A stretch of DNA of 64,000 nt from Chryseobacterium sp. CH25 (lineage in GTDB: Bacteria; Bacteroidota; Bacteroidia; Flavobacteriales; Weeksellaceae). The stretch is from the NCBI RefSeq assembly GCF_004119455.1, contig NZ_NRQT01000001.1, positions 930,001 to 994,000 of the forward strand. Direction: 5' to 3'. Positions 51,027-60,921 of the stretch are shown here, piece after piece; the first letter of the stretch is position 1, and the number at the start of each line of letters is the position of its first letter. Position numbers and translations under genes: made by a program. A model generated the notes under the pieces. It was not told the origin of the DNA. It made no database searches and saw only the letters and a list, made by a program, of their open reading frames with translations.

Positions 51027-51059
51027 TTGGCTAAAATAGAAAAAATCTTCCGAAATTTG
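51027..51059 (+). promoter_or_regulatory. Possible promoter of rsmA
   Basis: TTG (51027-51029), a 22-base spacer and GAAATTTG (51052-51059, one mismatch to TAnnTTTG) lie 45 bases before the TTG start codon. This is a weak match. Confidence 0.35.
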
Positions 51060-51104
51060 GGAACGAAAAAGAGAAAATCACTGTTAATAAAATCATAAAA
51101 AACA

Positions 51105-51875
51105 TTGAGTGTAAAAGCAAAAAAGCATCTTGGTCAACACTTTTTGACGGATGAAAACATCGCAAGAAAAATTGTAGAAGGTCTTAGTTTTGAGAACTAT
51201 AATAACATTATGGAAGTAGGTCCCGGAATGGGCGTTCTTACCAAATATCTTCTTGAAAAAGATCAGAATATTTACCTTGCCGAAATTGATACGGAATCTA
51301 TAGAATATCTTAAAAACAACTATTCTAAGGTTACGGAAAATACTTTTGTAGGAGATTTCCTGAAGCAGGATTTCAATTTTATCAAAGATGAACAGATCGC
51401 TATTATCGGAAATTTCCCGTATAATATTTCATCTCAGATATTATTCCAGATTGTTGATCATTACGAGCTGATCCCTGAAATGGTAGGAATGTTCCAGAAA
51501 GAGGTAGCTGAAAGAACTGCTGCAGTTCCAAGAACTAAAGATTATGGAATTCTTTCTGTTCTTATTCAGGCTTATTATGATGTATCTTATATGTTTACGG
51601 TACATGAGAATGTCTTCAATCCACCGCCAAAAGTAAAATCGGGAGTAATCCGTCTTACCAGAAACCCTAAAGAAGGCTTGGCCGGTAATGAGGTTCTTTT
51701 TAAGCAGATTGTAAAGACAGGCTTCAATCAAAGAAGGAAAAAGCTATCCAATGCTTTGAAAACTTTAAATATTCCTGAAGCTTTAAAAGGTCATGAATTT
51801 TTAGATAAAAGAGCAGAAGAACTTAGTGTATCTGATTTCATCCACTTCGCAAATCTTTGGAAAGAAAATCTATAA
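51105..51875 (+). CDS. rsmA: 16S rRNA dimethyladenosine transferase, TTG start
   Basis: RsmA (KsgA) dimethylates A1518 and A1519 of 16S rRNA. The 256-aa protein has KKHLGQHFLTDENIARKIVE, the SAM motif VGPGMGVLTKYLL, acidic loop EIDTESIEYL, and the catalytic NFPYNISSQILF. Just upstream of the TTG at 51105 is an in-frame stop (51096-51098) and no ATG or GTG gives the full N-terminus, so TTG is the only workable start codon (MSVKAKKHLGQ). The length is normal for the family. It is divergent from ftsX and has its own terminator. Confidence 0.95.
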   Translation: MSVKAKKHLGQHFLTDENIARKIVEGLSFENYNNIMEVGPGMGVLTKYLLEKDQNIYLAEIDTESIEYLKNNYSKVTENTFVGDFLKQDFNFIKDEQIAIIGNFPYNISSQILFQIVDHYELIPEMVGMFQKEVAERTAAVPRTKDYGILSVLIQAYYDVSYMFTVHENVFNPPPKVKSGVIRLTRNPKEGLAGNEVLFKQIVKTGFNQRRKKLSNALKTLNIPEALKGHEFLDKRAEELSVSDFIHFANLWKENL

Positions 51876-51885
51876 GCTATATAAG

Positions 51886-51914
51886 AAAAAGCTCCTTTGA
51901 TAAGGAGCTTTTTT
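51886..51914 (+). terminator. Terminator of rsmA
   Basis: AAAAAGCTCCTT and AAGGAGCTTTTTT form a perfect 12-bp stem with a 4-base loop and T6, 11 bases after the rsmA stop codon. Confidence 0.88.
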
Positions 51915-51922
51915 ATATCAAT

Positions 51923-51952
51923 AATAAAGCCTTTCAGATGAAAGGCTTTATT
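51923..51952 (-). terminator. Terminator of the first anchor-L gene
   Basis: AATAAAGCCTTTC and GAAAGGCTTTATT form a perfect 13-bp stem with a 4-base loop. It is back-to-back with the rsmA terminator, one hairpin per gene. Confidence 0.8.
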
Positions 51953-51954
51953 TA

Positions 51955-54312
51955 TTATTCTCTGTTTTTCAACATGATCCAACCGGACCAGTTCATCTGA
52001 GTTTTAGATTTCGGATATTCATAAGTAAACTTATACCAATAGGTTGCTGTAGGTAGCCTCTTACCGAGTAATGTCCCGTCCCAGCTTGGAGTTTCTTTTG
52101 AGAACCTGAACATCTCTACCCCAAATCTGTCATAAACAGAACCTGTGAAGTTTTTGAACTGTCCCAAAGCCTTCAGATCCAATACGTCATTAACTCCGTC
52201 ATTGTTAGGGGTAATAAAGTTATTGATCTGTAATGTAAAGAAATCGAGAGTTCCTATACAATGAGTCCCTACTCTTCTCACCATTACGGTATAATTGGTA
52301 TTATCTAAAAGTCCCATAAACAGGTTAGACTCCTGCCATGTAATTCCGTTATCAATAGAATATTCAAGGCTGCTTGGGGTATTATTCATTGGTGGATTTA
52401 CCGCAGTAACCGTCAAAGTTTTTTTAGATGTCTGATAATCTATCCCGGTTACATAAGGAATAGCTGCACCCAGTACCTGAGCAGAAAAAATCTTTTTACA
52501 GTATCCGTTGTCGATTTCAACAGTATAAATTCCCCATTTCTCTACATCAATCTTTTGTGTAGTAGCTCCCGTACTCCATTTATATTTATAATTTTTACCT
52601 GCGCCTGCATCCAGAGTTACACGATCTCCATCACATATCTCAACATCTGCCAGCGGACTCTTAATTTCTGGTACAACCTCAATTCTTATGGTTGCAGGAT
52701 TAAGAGATTTACACCCTTTTGCCCCTATTGCATATACAGTAAATACTGTGGTCTGATGTAATGTAACATTCTGTATGTTTCCTGTTCCCGGGAAGTTACT
52801 CCAAAGATAAGTATCTCCTCCTTCAGCGGTTAATGAAACTGTTTCTCCTGGGCATATCTGTATAGAAGAAGCTTTCACTTTAGCAACAGGGGTTTCTTCT
52901 TTGAATAGCTTCAATTCAACCAGCCTGCTACAGAAACCACCATTGGAGACAACTACATATAATATCTGACCGTCATTTCCATTATAGTTCAGAATATTCG
53001 TGATATAGCTATTATTTTCAGCAACAGCATCTGCTTTTTTCTCATAAAACTTGAATACAGCTCCCGGTGTTGTACTAATGGTTGGTTTAATACTCTCTAA
53101 ATCAAAAGTGGTAATATCCGGCGTAGTACAAAGCAATAATGTGGCATCATTTGCCTGCGGTGTTGTCCCGCCATGAATTTCTATGGAAGCTTTACCCGGA
53201 CATGGATTTCCGGGAACACTTACTTCAATAGTGTAGGTTCCAGGTTGTGTAGCGGTAACACTGTTGCTTGCAGCATTAGGAATTAGAGTTCCATTATAAT
53301 ACCATTGATATAATAAGTTTGGATCACTTACAGAAGCTGTAAGCACCTGAGGTACGTTATCGCAGACATTAATATCGCTAGGTAATTTGGCTCCACCAGG
53401 TCCTAAAAGATCTACTCCAATATTAAAGGATCCACCCTCTAAGAATACGGCAGAATCATACCCATTATCAAGATAATCCGCAATAACCATCTTAAAATGA
53501 TATTGCTGTCCTGCCACTACATCCGCTACAGCGGTAAGCGGAACTGTTCTTCCGTTAAAATTGGTCTCAACATTAGCGGTATTATATCCGCCAAAATACT
53601 GTTGATTAACAGCCCCACAGGTTGTTCCGATTGCAGGGTGAATATTGGTAATACTTACCGGTCCGGCTCCCCCAGGCAATATTGCCATATTTGTATAAGG
53701 TCCTCCTGCGGTAGGTTTCAGTAATATAATAAATGCATCCGCATATTTACAGGGATAGGTCCCCGTATATTCCTCAGATGCAATCAGATAATTAAATTTA
53801 ATTTGAGAAGTTGTAGGAACAAAGTCAAATTCCAGAAGTACCGCATCATTCAAATCATCTGGTGGTACCCCAATAACCTGTGCAAGATCACTATCTGTTC
53901 CACCACCATTGATATCACTGTTACTGGATTCAAAACTATTCCCCGCCTTTCTTGCATATCCTGTAGAAAGTACAATTCCATCTTTAAAAGGAAAATTAGT
54001 TGTTGCCTTATTGAAATATCCCCAGGCTCTGTTTGCATCCCCCACAGCATGATTAGGAGTGATTTTCACATTGGTTACATTAGGTGTAATACAGGTATTT
54101 GTTCCAGATGAAATTAATACATCTCTTACCAGTTTATCAATTGTAAAACCAGTTTCCAGATATCCTGGAGCATTCACATCAATAAAAGCTCCTGCCTTTT
54201 TAGATTGGGCCGTTGCCTGTTTTTTTACGAATTGCCTAGGTTGTTGATTTTGAGAAAACGAAAAATTTGAGATAAATAGAAAAAATAAACAAAGAGGTAG
54301 GTATCTTATCAT
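51955..54312 (-). CDS. Choice-of-anchor-L surface protein 1, T9SS type B
   Basis: The 785-aa protein has a signal peptide (MIRYLPLCLFFLFISNFSFS) and a choice-of-anchor-L domain at about residues 45-290. Its typical motifs are WGYFNKATTNFPFKDGIVLS, VLLEFDFVPTTSQIKFNYLI, ASEEYTG and DAFIILLKPTAGGPY. Ig-like CHU_C-type repeats follow (ADVEICDGDRVTLDAGAG, for example). The C-terminal gliding-motility-type T9SS type B sorting domain (about 705-785, ITPNNDGVNDVLDL ... WSGWIMLKNRE) would deliver it to the cell surface. It probably acts in adhesion or motility cargo. It has its own promoter and terminator and is the first of three tandem paralogues. Confidence 0.88.
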   Translation of the reverse strand: MIRYLPLCLFFLFISNFSFSQNQQPRQFVKKQATAQSKKAGAFIDVNAPGYLETGFTIDKLVRDVLISSGTNTCITPNVTNVKITPNHAVGDANRAWGYFNKATTNFPFKDGIVLSTGYARKAGNSFESSNSDINGGGTDSDLAQVIGVPPDDLNDAVLLEFDFVPTTSQIKFNYLIASEEYTGTYPCKYADAFIILLKPTAGGPYTNMAILPGGAGPVSITNIHPAIGTTCGAVNQQYFGGYNTANVETNFNGRTVPLTAVADVVAGQQYHFKMVIADYLDNGYDSAVFLEGGSFNIGVDLLGPGGAKLPSDINVCDNVPQVLTASVSDPNLLYQWYYNGTLIPNAASNSVTATQPGTYTIEVSVPGNPCPGKASIEIHGGTTPQANDATLLLCTTPDITTFDLESIKPTISTTPGAVFKFYEKKADAVAENNSYITNILNYNGNDGQILYVVVSNGGFCSRLVELKLFKEETPVAKVKASSIQICPGETVSLTAEGGDTYLWSNFPGTGNIQNVTLHQTTVFTVYAIGAKGCKSLNPATIRIEVVPEIKSPLADVEICDGDRVTLDAGAGKNYKYKWSTGATTQKIDVEKWGIYTVEIDNGYCKKIFSAQVLGAAIPYVTGIDYQTSKKTLTVTAVNPPMNNTPSSLEYSIDNGITWQESNLFMGLLDNTNYTVMVRRVGTHCIGTLDFFTLQINNFITPNNDGVNDVLDLKALGQFKNFTGSVYDRFGVEMFRFSKETPSWDGTLLGKRLPTATYWYKFTYEYPKSKTQMNWSGWIMLKNRE

Positions 54313-54328
54313 AATATTTTTGTTTCAA

Positions 54329-54356
54329 CAAATTTAATTTTTTTTTAAATATACAA
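54329..54356 (-). promoter_or_regulatory. Promoter of the 785-aa anchor-L gene
   Basis: On the minus strand TTG (54354-54356), a 17-base spacer and TAAATTTG (54329-54336) precede the ATG at 54312. Confidence 0.6.
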
Positions 54357-54522
54357 TACACATATTTACATTTTTTATAAAAAAAATACAACATTTAAAC
54401 CAACAACACACACCTAAAGACAATCATAATGTTTTTAACAAATGATAATTAAAATTCTAAATATATTTTGCAAAATTCACTACTATTCGAAAAAAAATTC
54501 AAAAACATCACCAAATCACAAT

Positions 54523-54572
54523 ATAATAAACAGAAAAAATCTCCATTAATGAAGACTTTTTCTGTTTATTAT
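54523..54572 (-). terminator. Terminator of the 1194-aa anchor-L gene
   Basis: ATAATAAACAGAAAAA and TTTTTCTGTTTATTAT form a 16-bp AT-rich stem with an 18-base loop. It lies 17 bases past the stop codon at 54589. Confidence 0.7.
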
Positions 54573-54588
54573 ATATTTAAAAAAAATT

Positions 54589-57500
54589 CTAATTTCTGTT
54601 TTTTAACAGGATCCAACCAGAACGCTGTTCCAATTTTCTATTGGCAGGATTCTCCCATTGAACTCTATACCAATATGTACCTGTAGGCAGATTAATTCCT
54701 TTTAGAGATCCTCTCCATACAACCTCATCTTTTGTTGCTTTAAAGACCTCTGCTCCATATCTATCAAAAATAGAGGCTGCAAAATCTTTATATCCACTTA
54801 CTCCGCTAAAGTCTATTGTATCATTTTTACCATCCATATTAGGAGTAATGACATTGCTAAGTACGAATGTGAAATAATCTATTGACGTTCCACACTTCGC
54901 ATTTTTCACTCTAACCATTAAATGGTACATGACATTATCCATAACCCCATTAAACACATTTGATTCCTGCCAGGTCACCCCATTATTTATAGAGTATTCC
55001 AAAGCACCCCCTGTTGGATTGCTTGCTGTAAGCGTAAGCGTACCCTTATCATGTACAACGTTAGTAATTGTAGGAAGATCAGGGTTGATAAGCTGTGCTG
55101 TAAAGACTTTTGAACACACCCCATTACTGATTGTTACAGAATACGTTCCAGCAACTTTTGTTGTAATCTTCTGCGTAGTAGCCCCATTACTCCACAAATA
55201 TGTATAGTTAGGCCCCGCTCCGGCATCAAGAGTTCCTTCATCTCCTGCACATACATATACATTTTCTAATGTAGAAACGATAGCAGGAACTACTTCAATT
55301 TTGATTTTAGCCGCAACAAGAGAGCTACACCCATTTCCTCCTAACGCAAATACAGAATACTCTGTAGTAACCGTTGGTGATACTACCTGCGTATCTCCAT
55401 TCCCTGCAAGACCTATCCAATTATAAGTAACTCCTCCTGTAGCGGTAAGAGTAACAGATTCACCAGCACATATTTTCACTTTATCTGCAGAAACTCCTGC
55501 TATTGGTGGCCCTACCTGAACCGTAACAGTTGCCGGTGCAGCAGAAGGACATCCATTAGCTCCTATAGCAGTTACCGTATATACTGTAGTAACTGTTGGT
55601 GATACAGTTTGTGTATTTCCTGTACCCGTAAGTCCATTACCCCACGCATAAGTAGTTCCGCCCGAAGCTGTTAAAACCACCGATTCTCCTTCGCATATAC
55701 GGGAATGAGATGACACAAGCGTTGCTACCGGTGCCACTTTATCCTGAACTACTGTTACTGGTAAAGTATATGAACAGTTCAGGTTTCCTGGCTGGAATAC
55801 ATTGGTAACAGTTAATGTGTAAGTTCCTCCTGCACTAACTACAGGTGTAAGCGTATTTGCACCTGACACAATATTTCCTCCAACTGTAGTCCAGGTAATG
55901 GTAGACCCGGCCGGTATCACAGATGCTGATGCATTAAGTGTAATCTGAGGAGTTGTACATGTAATAGTTTGTGGTGCTGCTATAGTTAAGGTCGTTTCTG
56001 CAGTTCTTAATAACTGTAAGGAAACTACATAACTACATCCACCATTACTCACCCTTACATAAATTGTCTGATTGGCTGAAGTAGGCGAATATGTTGTAGG
56101 AGCTGCAATAAAATTGGCATTACCAGCATTAGCATCTGCCTGAATTACATAATAGGTAAACGTTACTCCTGTAGCCGTAGTAATTTGTCCTTCCGCTTCT
56201 TTGAGGTTATAAGTTAATCCCGGCTGATAACATTTATGCAGAATTGCATTTTGTGCTGTAAACGGTTCTGAAACCTCAATAGTAAGGGTTGCCGGATTTT
56301 GAGAAGCACAACCATTTGCTCCAATAGCAGTTACTGTATAGGTTGTAGTAACTGTAGGGGATACGGTTTGTGTATTTCCATTTCCTGGAAGACCACCACC
56401 CCAGTTATAAGTTGCACCTCCTGAAGCCGTAAGTGTTATTGATTCACCTTTACAGATTTTTAATTTGGGAGCCGTAAGAGACGGATTTGGTGGTGCACTG
56501 TTTCCTGTCACTGTTACTGTTGCAACTGCTGTACAGGTAATATTCCCAGGTTGATAAGCCCGTGATATAGTCAATGTATAAGTTCCCGGTGCATTAATTA
56601 CCGGATTCAGAGTATTTCCTCCAGAAACAATATTTCCTCCGGTAGTAGTCCAGTTAAAAGTTGCACCTGTAGGATAAACGGAAGCAGAAGCATCCAGTGT
56701 TATCTGAGAATTAGCGCAAGTCAATACCGTAGGTGGTACAATAGATGCTGTCATTTGTGGAGCTTTCACCAGAGTCAGTTCGGCTACTTTAGCACAAAAA
56801 CCATTTCTGACTCTTACATACACTGTTCCACCTGCACTTTGATAAGCATTCGGATTAGGAATTGTATTGGCATTTCCTGCATTCGCATCAGCCAATGTTG
56901 TATAATAAGTAAAGACTGCTCCTGGTGTTGTGCTTATTGCCGGCTGTGCTGCAGACAGATCAAATGTGGGATTTCCTGCAACATAACAGGCCGTTAAAGT
57001 AGCATTCTGTACAGTAGGAGAAGTTCCTCCCACAACAGTAATACTTGCTTCTCCCGGACATGAATTCCCCTGTATATAAACTTTAACGGTATATACACCA
57101 GGTTGTGTTGCTGTATAGCTGGCACTGGTTGCTCCGGGGATAAGGTTATTATTCAAAAACCATTCATAGGTTACATTAGGAACCTGAACAGAAGCTGTAA
57201 AAGTCTGTGGTGTATTATCACACATGTTCACAGAGCTCGGAAGTTTCACTCCTCCCGGTCCAAGAATACTTACTCCTATATCAAATGATCCTGCATCCAA
57301 AAACACTGCTGAATCATAATTAGCATCCTGAAAATCAGCCAGCACCATTTTAAAATGATAAGTCTGCCCAGGAGTTACGGTCGCTTTTGCTGTTAATGGA
57401 ATTGTACGTCCATTAAAATTGGTTTCTATCTGAGAAATATTTGTTCCTCCATAATAAGCTTCATTTTTAGGCCCGCAATTGGGATATCCAGGACGAATAT

Positions 57501-58173
57501 TCGTAACACTTACCGGTCCTGCTCCACCTGGAAGTACTGCCAGATTGGTATAAGTAGGATCCCCTACTTTTTTCAGTAATAAAGCAAAACCGTCTGTAAT
57601 ATTACATGGAAAATTATCCTGATACTCTTTAGAAGCAAATAAATATTTAAAAGTAATTTCAGTAGAAGATGCAACAAAGTCAAATTCTATATAAGTAGCA
57701 TTGTTCAGTTTATCGTTAGGAATCCCTAACGCAGTTGCAAGATCTGCATCACCAGTTGTCCCCAAATCATCATTGAGATCAGCAACAGGAAAATTTCCTG
57801 CGTTTCTGGCAAATCCGGTTGAAAGAATAATTCCTTTATTGAATGGAAAATTTGTAGTGGCCTTATTAAAGTACCCCCAACTTCTATTCTGATGCGTAGG
57901 TGGTAAATTTGGATATACCACTACATTACTCACATTATTACTTGTACATCCTCCCCCGGAAATAAGGACATCTTTTATCAGCTGAGTAACACTATAAGAA
58001 GACTCAGGATAATTGGAAGTATTTATATCTATAAAAGCTCCTGCTTTTGCCGCAGCAGCATTATTTTTTGAAGGAACACTCTTTTTCACCACTCTGTTCT
58101 GGGCGTAAACAAAGCTCCCTATAAGAACAAAAAATAACACTAAAAATAAACTTCCTTTCCTCCTATTTAACAT
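54589..58173 (-). CDS. Choice-of-anchor-L surface protein 2, T9SS type B, expanded repeats
   Basis: The 1194-aa protein has the same plan as its neighbours: signal peptide, choice-of-anchor-L domain (about residues 55-295, WGYFNKATTNFPFNKGIILS, FASKEYQDNFPC), Ig-like repeats and a type B sorting domain (ITPNMDGKNDTIDF ... WILLKNRN). It is about 400 residues longer because a two-part repeat is duplicated. One unit has PAGSTITWTTVGGNIVSGAN followed by GTYTLTVTN. The other has GNTQTVSPTVTTVYTVTAIG followed by ANGC and is present three times. This expansion by recombination is visible also in the DNA. It has its own promoter. It is probably an adhesin or motility-related surface filament. Confidence 0.88.
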   Translation of the reverse strand: MLNRRKGSLFLVLFFVLIGSFVYAQNRVVKKSVPSKNNAAAAKAGAFIDINTSNYPESSYSVTQLIKDVLISGGGCTSNNVSNVVVYPNLPPTHQNRSWGYFNKATTNFPFNKGIILSTGFARNAGNFPVADLNDDLGTTGDADLATALGIPNDKLNNATYIEFDFVASSTEITFKYLFASKEYQDNFPCNITDGFALLLKKVGDPTYTNLAVLPGGAGPVSVTNIRPGYPNCGPKNEAYYGGTNISQIETNFNGRTIPLTAKATVTPGQTYHFKMVLADFQDANYDSAVFLDAGSFDIGVSILGPGGVKLPSSVNMCDNTPQTFTASVQVPNVTYEWFLNNNLIPGATSASYTATQPGVYTVKVYIQGNSCPGEASITVVGGTSPTVQNATLTACYVAGNPTFDLSAAQPAISTTPGAVFTYYTTLADANAGNANTIPNPNAYQSAGGTVYVRVRNGFCAKVAELTLVKAPQMTASIVPPTVLTCANSQITLDASASVYPTGATFNWTTTGGNIVSGGNTLNPVINAPGTYTLTISRAYQPGNITCTAVATVTVTGNSAPPNPSLTAPKLKICKGESITLTASGGATYNWGGGLPGNGNTQTVSPTVTTTYTVTAIGANGCASQNPATLTIEVSEPFTAQNAILHKCYQPGLTYNLKEAEGQITTATGVTFTYYVIQADANAGNANFIAAPTTYSPTSANQTIYVRVSNGGCSYVVSLQLLRTAETTLTIAAPQTITCTTPQITLNASASVIPAGSTITWTTVGGNIVSGANTLTPVVSAGGTYTLTVTNVFQPGNLNCSYTLPVTVVQDKVAPVATLVSSHSRICEGESVVLTASGGTTYAWGNGLTGTGNTQTVSPTVTTVYTVTAIGANGCPSAAPATVTVQVGPPIAGVSADKVKICAGESVTLTATGGVTYNWIGLAGNGDTQVVSPTVTTEYSVFALGGNGCSSLVAAKIKIEVVPAIVSTLENVYVCAGDEGTLDAGAGPNYTYLWSNGATTQKITTKVAGTYSVTISNGVCSKVFTAQLINPDLPTITNVVHDKGTLTLTASNPTGGALEYSINNGVTWQESNVFNGVMDNVMYHLMVRVKNAKCGTSIDYFTFVLSNVITPNMDGKNDTIDFSGVSGYKDFAASIFDRYGAEVFKATKDEVVWRGSLKGINLPTGTYWYRVQWENPANRKLEQRSGWILLKNRN

Positions 58174-58189
58174 TTTATATTATTTTAAA

Positions 58190-58220
58190 CAAAAATACTA
58201 TTTTTTTGATTAAAATTCAA
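58190..58220 (-). promoter_or_regulatory. Promoter of the 1194-aa anchor-L gene
   Basis: On the minus strand TTG (58218-58220), a 20-base spacer and TATTTTTG (58190-58197) give a full consensus match 17 bases from the ATG. Confidence 0.7.
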
Positions 58221-58298
58221 TTTAACATTATTTACATTATTACTAATTCAAACTTATTAATCGTAGAATATCAACTTTATTTATTTTGATATCATAAA

Positions 58299-58324
58299 AA
58301 AGACTGACAAAACAGTCAGTCTTT
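58299..58324 (-). terminator. Terminator of the 789-aa anchor-L gene
   Basis: AAAGACTGAC and GTCAGTCTTT form a perfect 10-bp stem with a 6-base loop, followed on the minus strand by a T-run. It lies 22 bases past the stop. Confidence 0.85.
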
Positions 58325-58345
58325 CAATTATCATTTTAATTTATT

Positions 58346-60715
58346 CTACTCTATATTCTTAAGAAGAATCCAACCCGTTTTTACAGTTGGCAATTTGCTT
58401 GCAGGATCATCAAAGGTAACCTGGTACCAATATGATGAAGATGGCAGTCGTTTACCCTGGAAGTAACCATCCCAATATGGTCTGATTCTTTCAGCTCTGA
58501 ACACTTCTTTACCATAACGGTCAAAGACCTTACCACTGAAATTCTTATACTCCATTATTCCTCTGAAATCAATAAAATCATTGATATTATCACCATTTGG
58601 AGTAATTACATTTTTCATCACAAAAGTAAAGTATTCAATAAAGCCTACGCAGCTTGTATTCTTCACTCTTACACGAATGGAAATAATCTCATTTTTAGGC
58701 ACATCTGTAAACATATTGGAAATCTGCCAAGTAATTCCATTATCTACAGAATATTCCAATATTCCGTTACTAGGATTACTTGCCGTAAGAATCATAGTTC
58801 CTCTGTCATTATAATTAACATTGATGATTTCAGGAACAACAGCTTTTATAACCTGTGTCTTAAATTCTTTAGAACAAACTCCATTATCTATTATCACACT
58901 ATATTCTCCCGGTTTATTTACCGAAATAGTCTGTGAGGTATCACCCGTATTCCATTTATAAGTATATCCCGGACCTGAACCAGCATCTAAAGTAATTCTG
59001 TCTCCTTCACAAATATGACCTCCTTTCAGTGTAGAAACAATAGCCGGCACTACCTCTACAGTAACTTCTGCCGGTTTTGGAGATCTACATCCCTGAGCTC
59101 CGATAGCATATACTGAATATGTTGTTGTTTTGGTTGGGCTTACCGTTCTTGTTCCATCTGTAACGGAAGCTGTATCTTTCCACTCATATGTTACCCCACC
59201 CGTTGCGGTCATCAGTACAGATTCTCCTAAACAGATCTTCACTTTTGCAACATTAAGGCCTGCTGTAGGAGTTGCCTCTTTATTAAGCGTTAATGTGGCT
59301 ATTTTACTACAAAATCCTCCATTAGTTACAAGAACATGCAATACCTGACCATTGGTACCGTCATAAGTTGTCAGATTTTTGATGTTGTTATTATTTTGAG
59401 CCTGTGCATCTGGCAGATTAGCGTAAAAACGGGTTACCGCTCCCGGTGTTGTAGTTATCATCGGTATTGCAGCCTCTAAATTAAAAGTAGTAACTGCAGT
59501 TGTTGTACAAAGCTTAAGCACAGCATCCTGCACTGTAGGACTCGTCCCTCCAATAACGGTAATTTTTGCTTCTCCCGGACACTGACTTCCAGGGATCATT
59601 ACTTTTATGGTATACACTCCTGGCTCAGTGGCAATGTAAGCAACGTTGGTTGCACCTGGAATCAAAACCCCATCTTTATACCATTGGAAAGTAGTACCAG
59701 GAGCCAGTTCTACCTGAGCCTTTAATGTTTTAGGACTATTATCACACATGTTGATGGTAGGCGGCAGATTTGTTCCGGTTTCATCTATAATCTTAACTCC
59801 GATATCAAATGACCCTCCTTCCAGGAAAACAGCAGAATCCAGACTTCGGTCTTTAGCATCTGCAATAACCATTTTGAAATGGTAGGTTTGTCCAGGAATT
59901 ACAGTTGCAATAGCAGTCAGAGGAATAGTTCTTCCATAATAATTAATCCCTACACGCGGTGTATTAACTCCTGCAAAATAAGCTTCATTGATAGGGCCAC
60001 AAGGATACAATGGTCCAGCAGGAACTATATTCGTTGCACTCACTGGTCCCGCATTTCCAGGCAATACAGCTAAATTAGTGTAAGTAGGATCCCCCACTTT
60101 TTTCAGCAAAAGAGCAAATGCATCTGAGAACCCCGTACATGGGTACCCTCCGGAATACTCTTCAGAAGCAAATATATAATTAAATCTTACCAGAGTAGAA
60201 TTGGGAACGAAATCAAATTCAAGTGACACTGCATCTTTTAATTCTACAGTAGCGTTAGTAGCAGCCACAAGATCCGGATCACTATCTGAACCAATAGGCT
60301 CAACATCTTCACTTGCCTGATCAACAATTACATTTCCTGCCTGCGAAGCGTGACCTGTTGTCAATACAATTCCGTCTTTAAAAGGGAAATTCGTGGTTCC
60401 TCTGTTGAAATACCCCCAGAACCTCGTATCATCGAATATAGTATGGTTAGGAGTTACCTTAACATTGGTAATATTTGCAGTTGTACAGGTGCTTCCACCA
60501 TTAATAAGAATATCTTTTACTATTTGTTCAGGAAAATAACCTGAAGCTGCATAAGGAGGAACATTCACATCAATAAATTTTCCAGCCTTTAAACTTTGCC
60601 CTGTTGAAGTTACTTTCTTAACTTTTCTTCTAGGATTTTCCTGTGAAAAGACAGAGGCCGAAGTCAGTAAAAATGTTAAAAGAAAAAAGTAGTGTTTAAA
60701 TCTATAATGCAACAT
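58346..60715 (-). CDS. Choice-of-anchor-L surface protein 3, T9SS type B
   Basis: The 789-aa paralogue has a signal peptide (HYFFLLTFLLTSASVFSQ), an anchor-L domain (about residues 45-300, WGYFNRGTTNFPFKDGIVLT, EFDFVPNSTLVRFNYIFASE), CHU_C-type Ig repeats (VKICLGESVLMTATGGVTYE) and a type B sorting domain (ITPNGDNINDFIDF ... WILLKNIE). It lacks the expanded repeats of the 1194-aa protein and is close in length to the 785-aa one. TACATTTG at 60733-60740 is a likely -7 box. All three run in the same direction, each with its own terminator, so they arose by tandem duplication and can be expressed separately. Confidence 0.88.
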   Translation of the reverse strand: MLHYRFKHYFFLLTFLLTSASVFSQENPRRKVKKVTSTGQSLKAGKFIDVNVPPYAASGYFPEQIVKDILINGGSTCTTANITNVKVTPNHTIFDDTRFWGYFNRGTTNFPFKDGIVLTTGHASQAGNVIVDQASEDVEPIGSDSDPDLVAATNATVELKDAVSLEFDFVPNSTLVRFNYIFASEEYSGGYPCTGFSDAFALLLKKVGDPTYTNLAVLPGNAGPVSATNIVPAGPLYPCGPINEAYFAGVNTPRVGINYYGRTIPLTAIATVIPGQTYHFKMVIADAKDRSLDSAVFLEGGSFDIGVKIIDETGTNLPPTINMCDNSPKTLKAQVELAPGTTFQWYKDGVLIPGATNVAYIATEPGVYTIKVMIPGSQCPGEAKITVIGGTSPTVQDAVLKLCTTTAVTTFNLEAAIPMITTTPGAVTRFYANLPDAQAQNNNNIKNLTTYDGTNGQVLHVLVTNGGFCSKIATLTLNKEATPTAGLNVAKVKICLGESVLMTATGGVTYEWKDTASVTDGTRTVSPTKTTTYSVYAIGAQGCRSPKPAEVTVEVVPAIVSTLKGGHICEGDRITLDAGSGPGYTYKWNTGDTSQTISVNKPGEYSVIIDNGVCSKEFKTQVIKAVVPEIINVNYNDRGTMILTASNPSNGILEYSVDNGITWQISNMFTDVPKNEIISIRVRVKNTSCVGFIEYFTFVMKNVITPNGDNINDFIDFRGIMEYKNFSGKVFDRYGKEVFRAERIRPYWDGYFQGKRLPSSSYWYQVTFDDPASKLPTVKTGWILLKNIE

Positions 60716-60732
60716 TTTGATTTGATTTTGTT

Positions 60733-60740
60733 CAAATGTA
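60733..60740 (-). promoter_or_regulatory. -7 box of the 789-aa anchor-L gene
   Basis: On the minus strand TACATTTG fits TAnnTTTG, 18 bases before the ATG. A second match (TATTTTTG at 60742-60749) overlaps. No -33 TTG is seen at the right distance. Confidence 0.45.
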
Positions 60741-60863
60741 GCAAAAATAACAATATCTCATCGGTATTTCAGTCACTTATTATCTGTTTTTACTTAAAAA
60801 TTCACAATAAATGAATTTTATCTTTAAACTAATTGTAAATAAAAAGATATTCAATCATAAAAA

Positions 60864-60888
60864 AACAGATCAATAAAATTAATCTGTT
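60864..60888 (-). terminator. Terminator of the heptad-repeat membrane gene
   Basis: AACAGAT and ATCTGTT form a stem extended by AAT/ATT across a one-base mismatch, with an A-rich loop, followed on the minus strand by a T-run. Confidence 0.65.
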
Positions 60889-60921
60889 CTTATATTTTAT
60901 AGATTTTTTTTCAAAGCCTAT

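Noticed and set aside
53803..54111. Plus-strand frames opposite the anchor-L genes (also 56755-56997, 54929-55207, 60350-60544)
   Set aside because: All are antisense to long T9SS genes with full domain order and have no start signals of their own.
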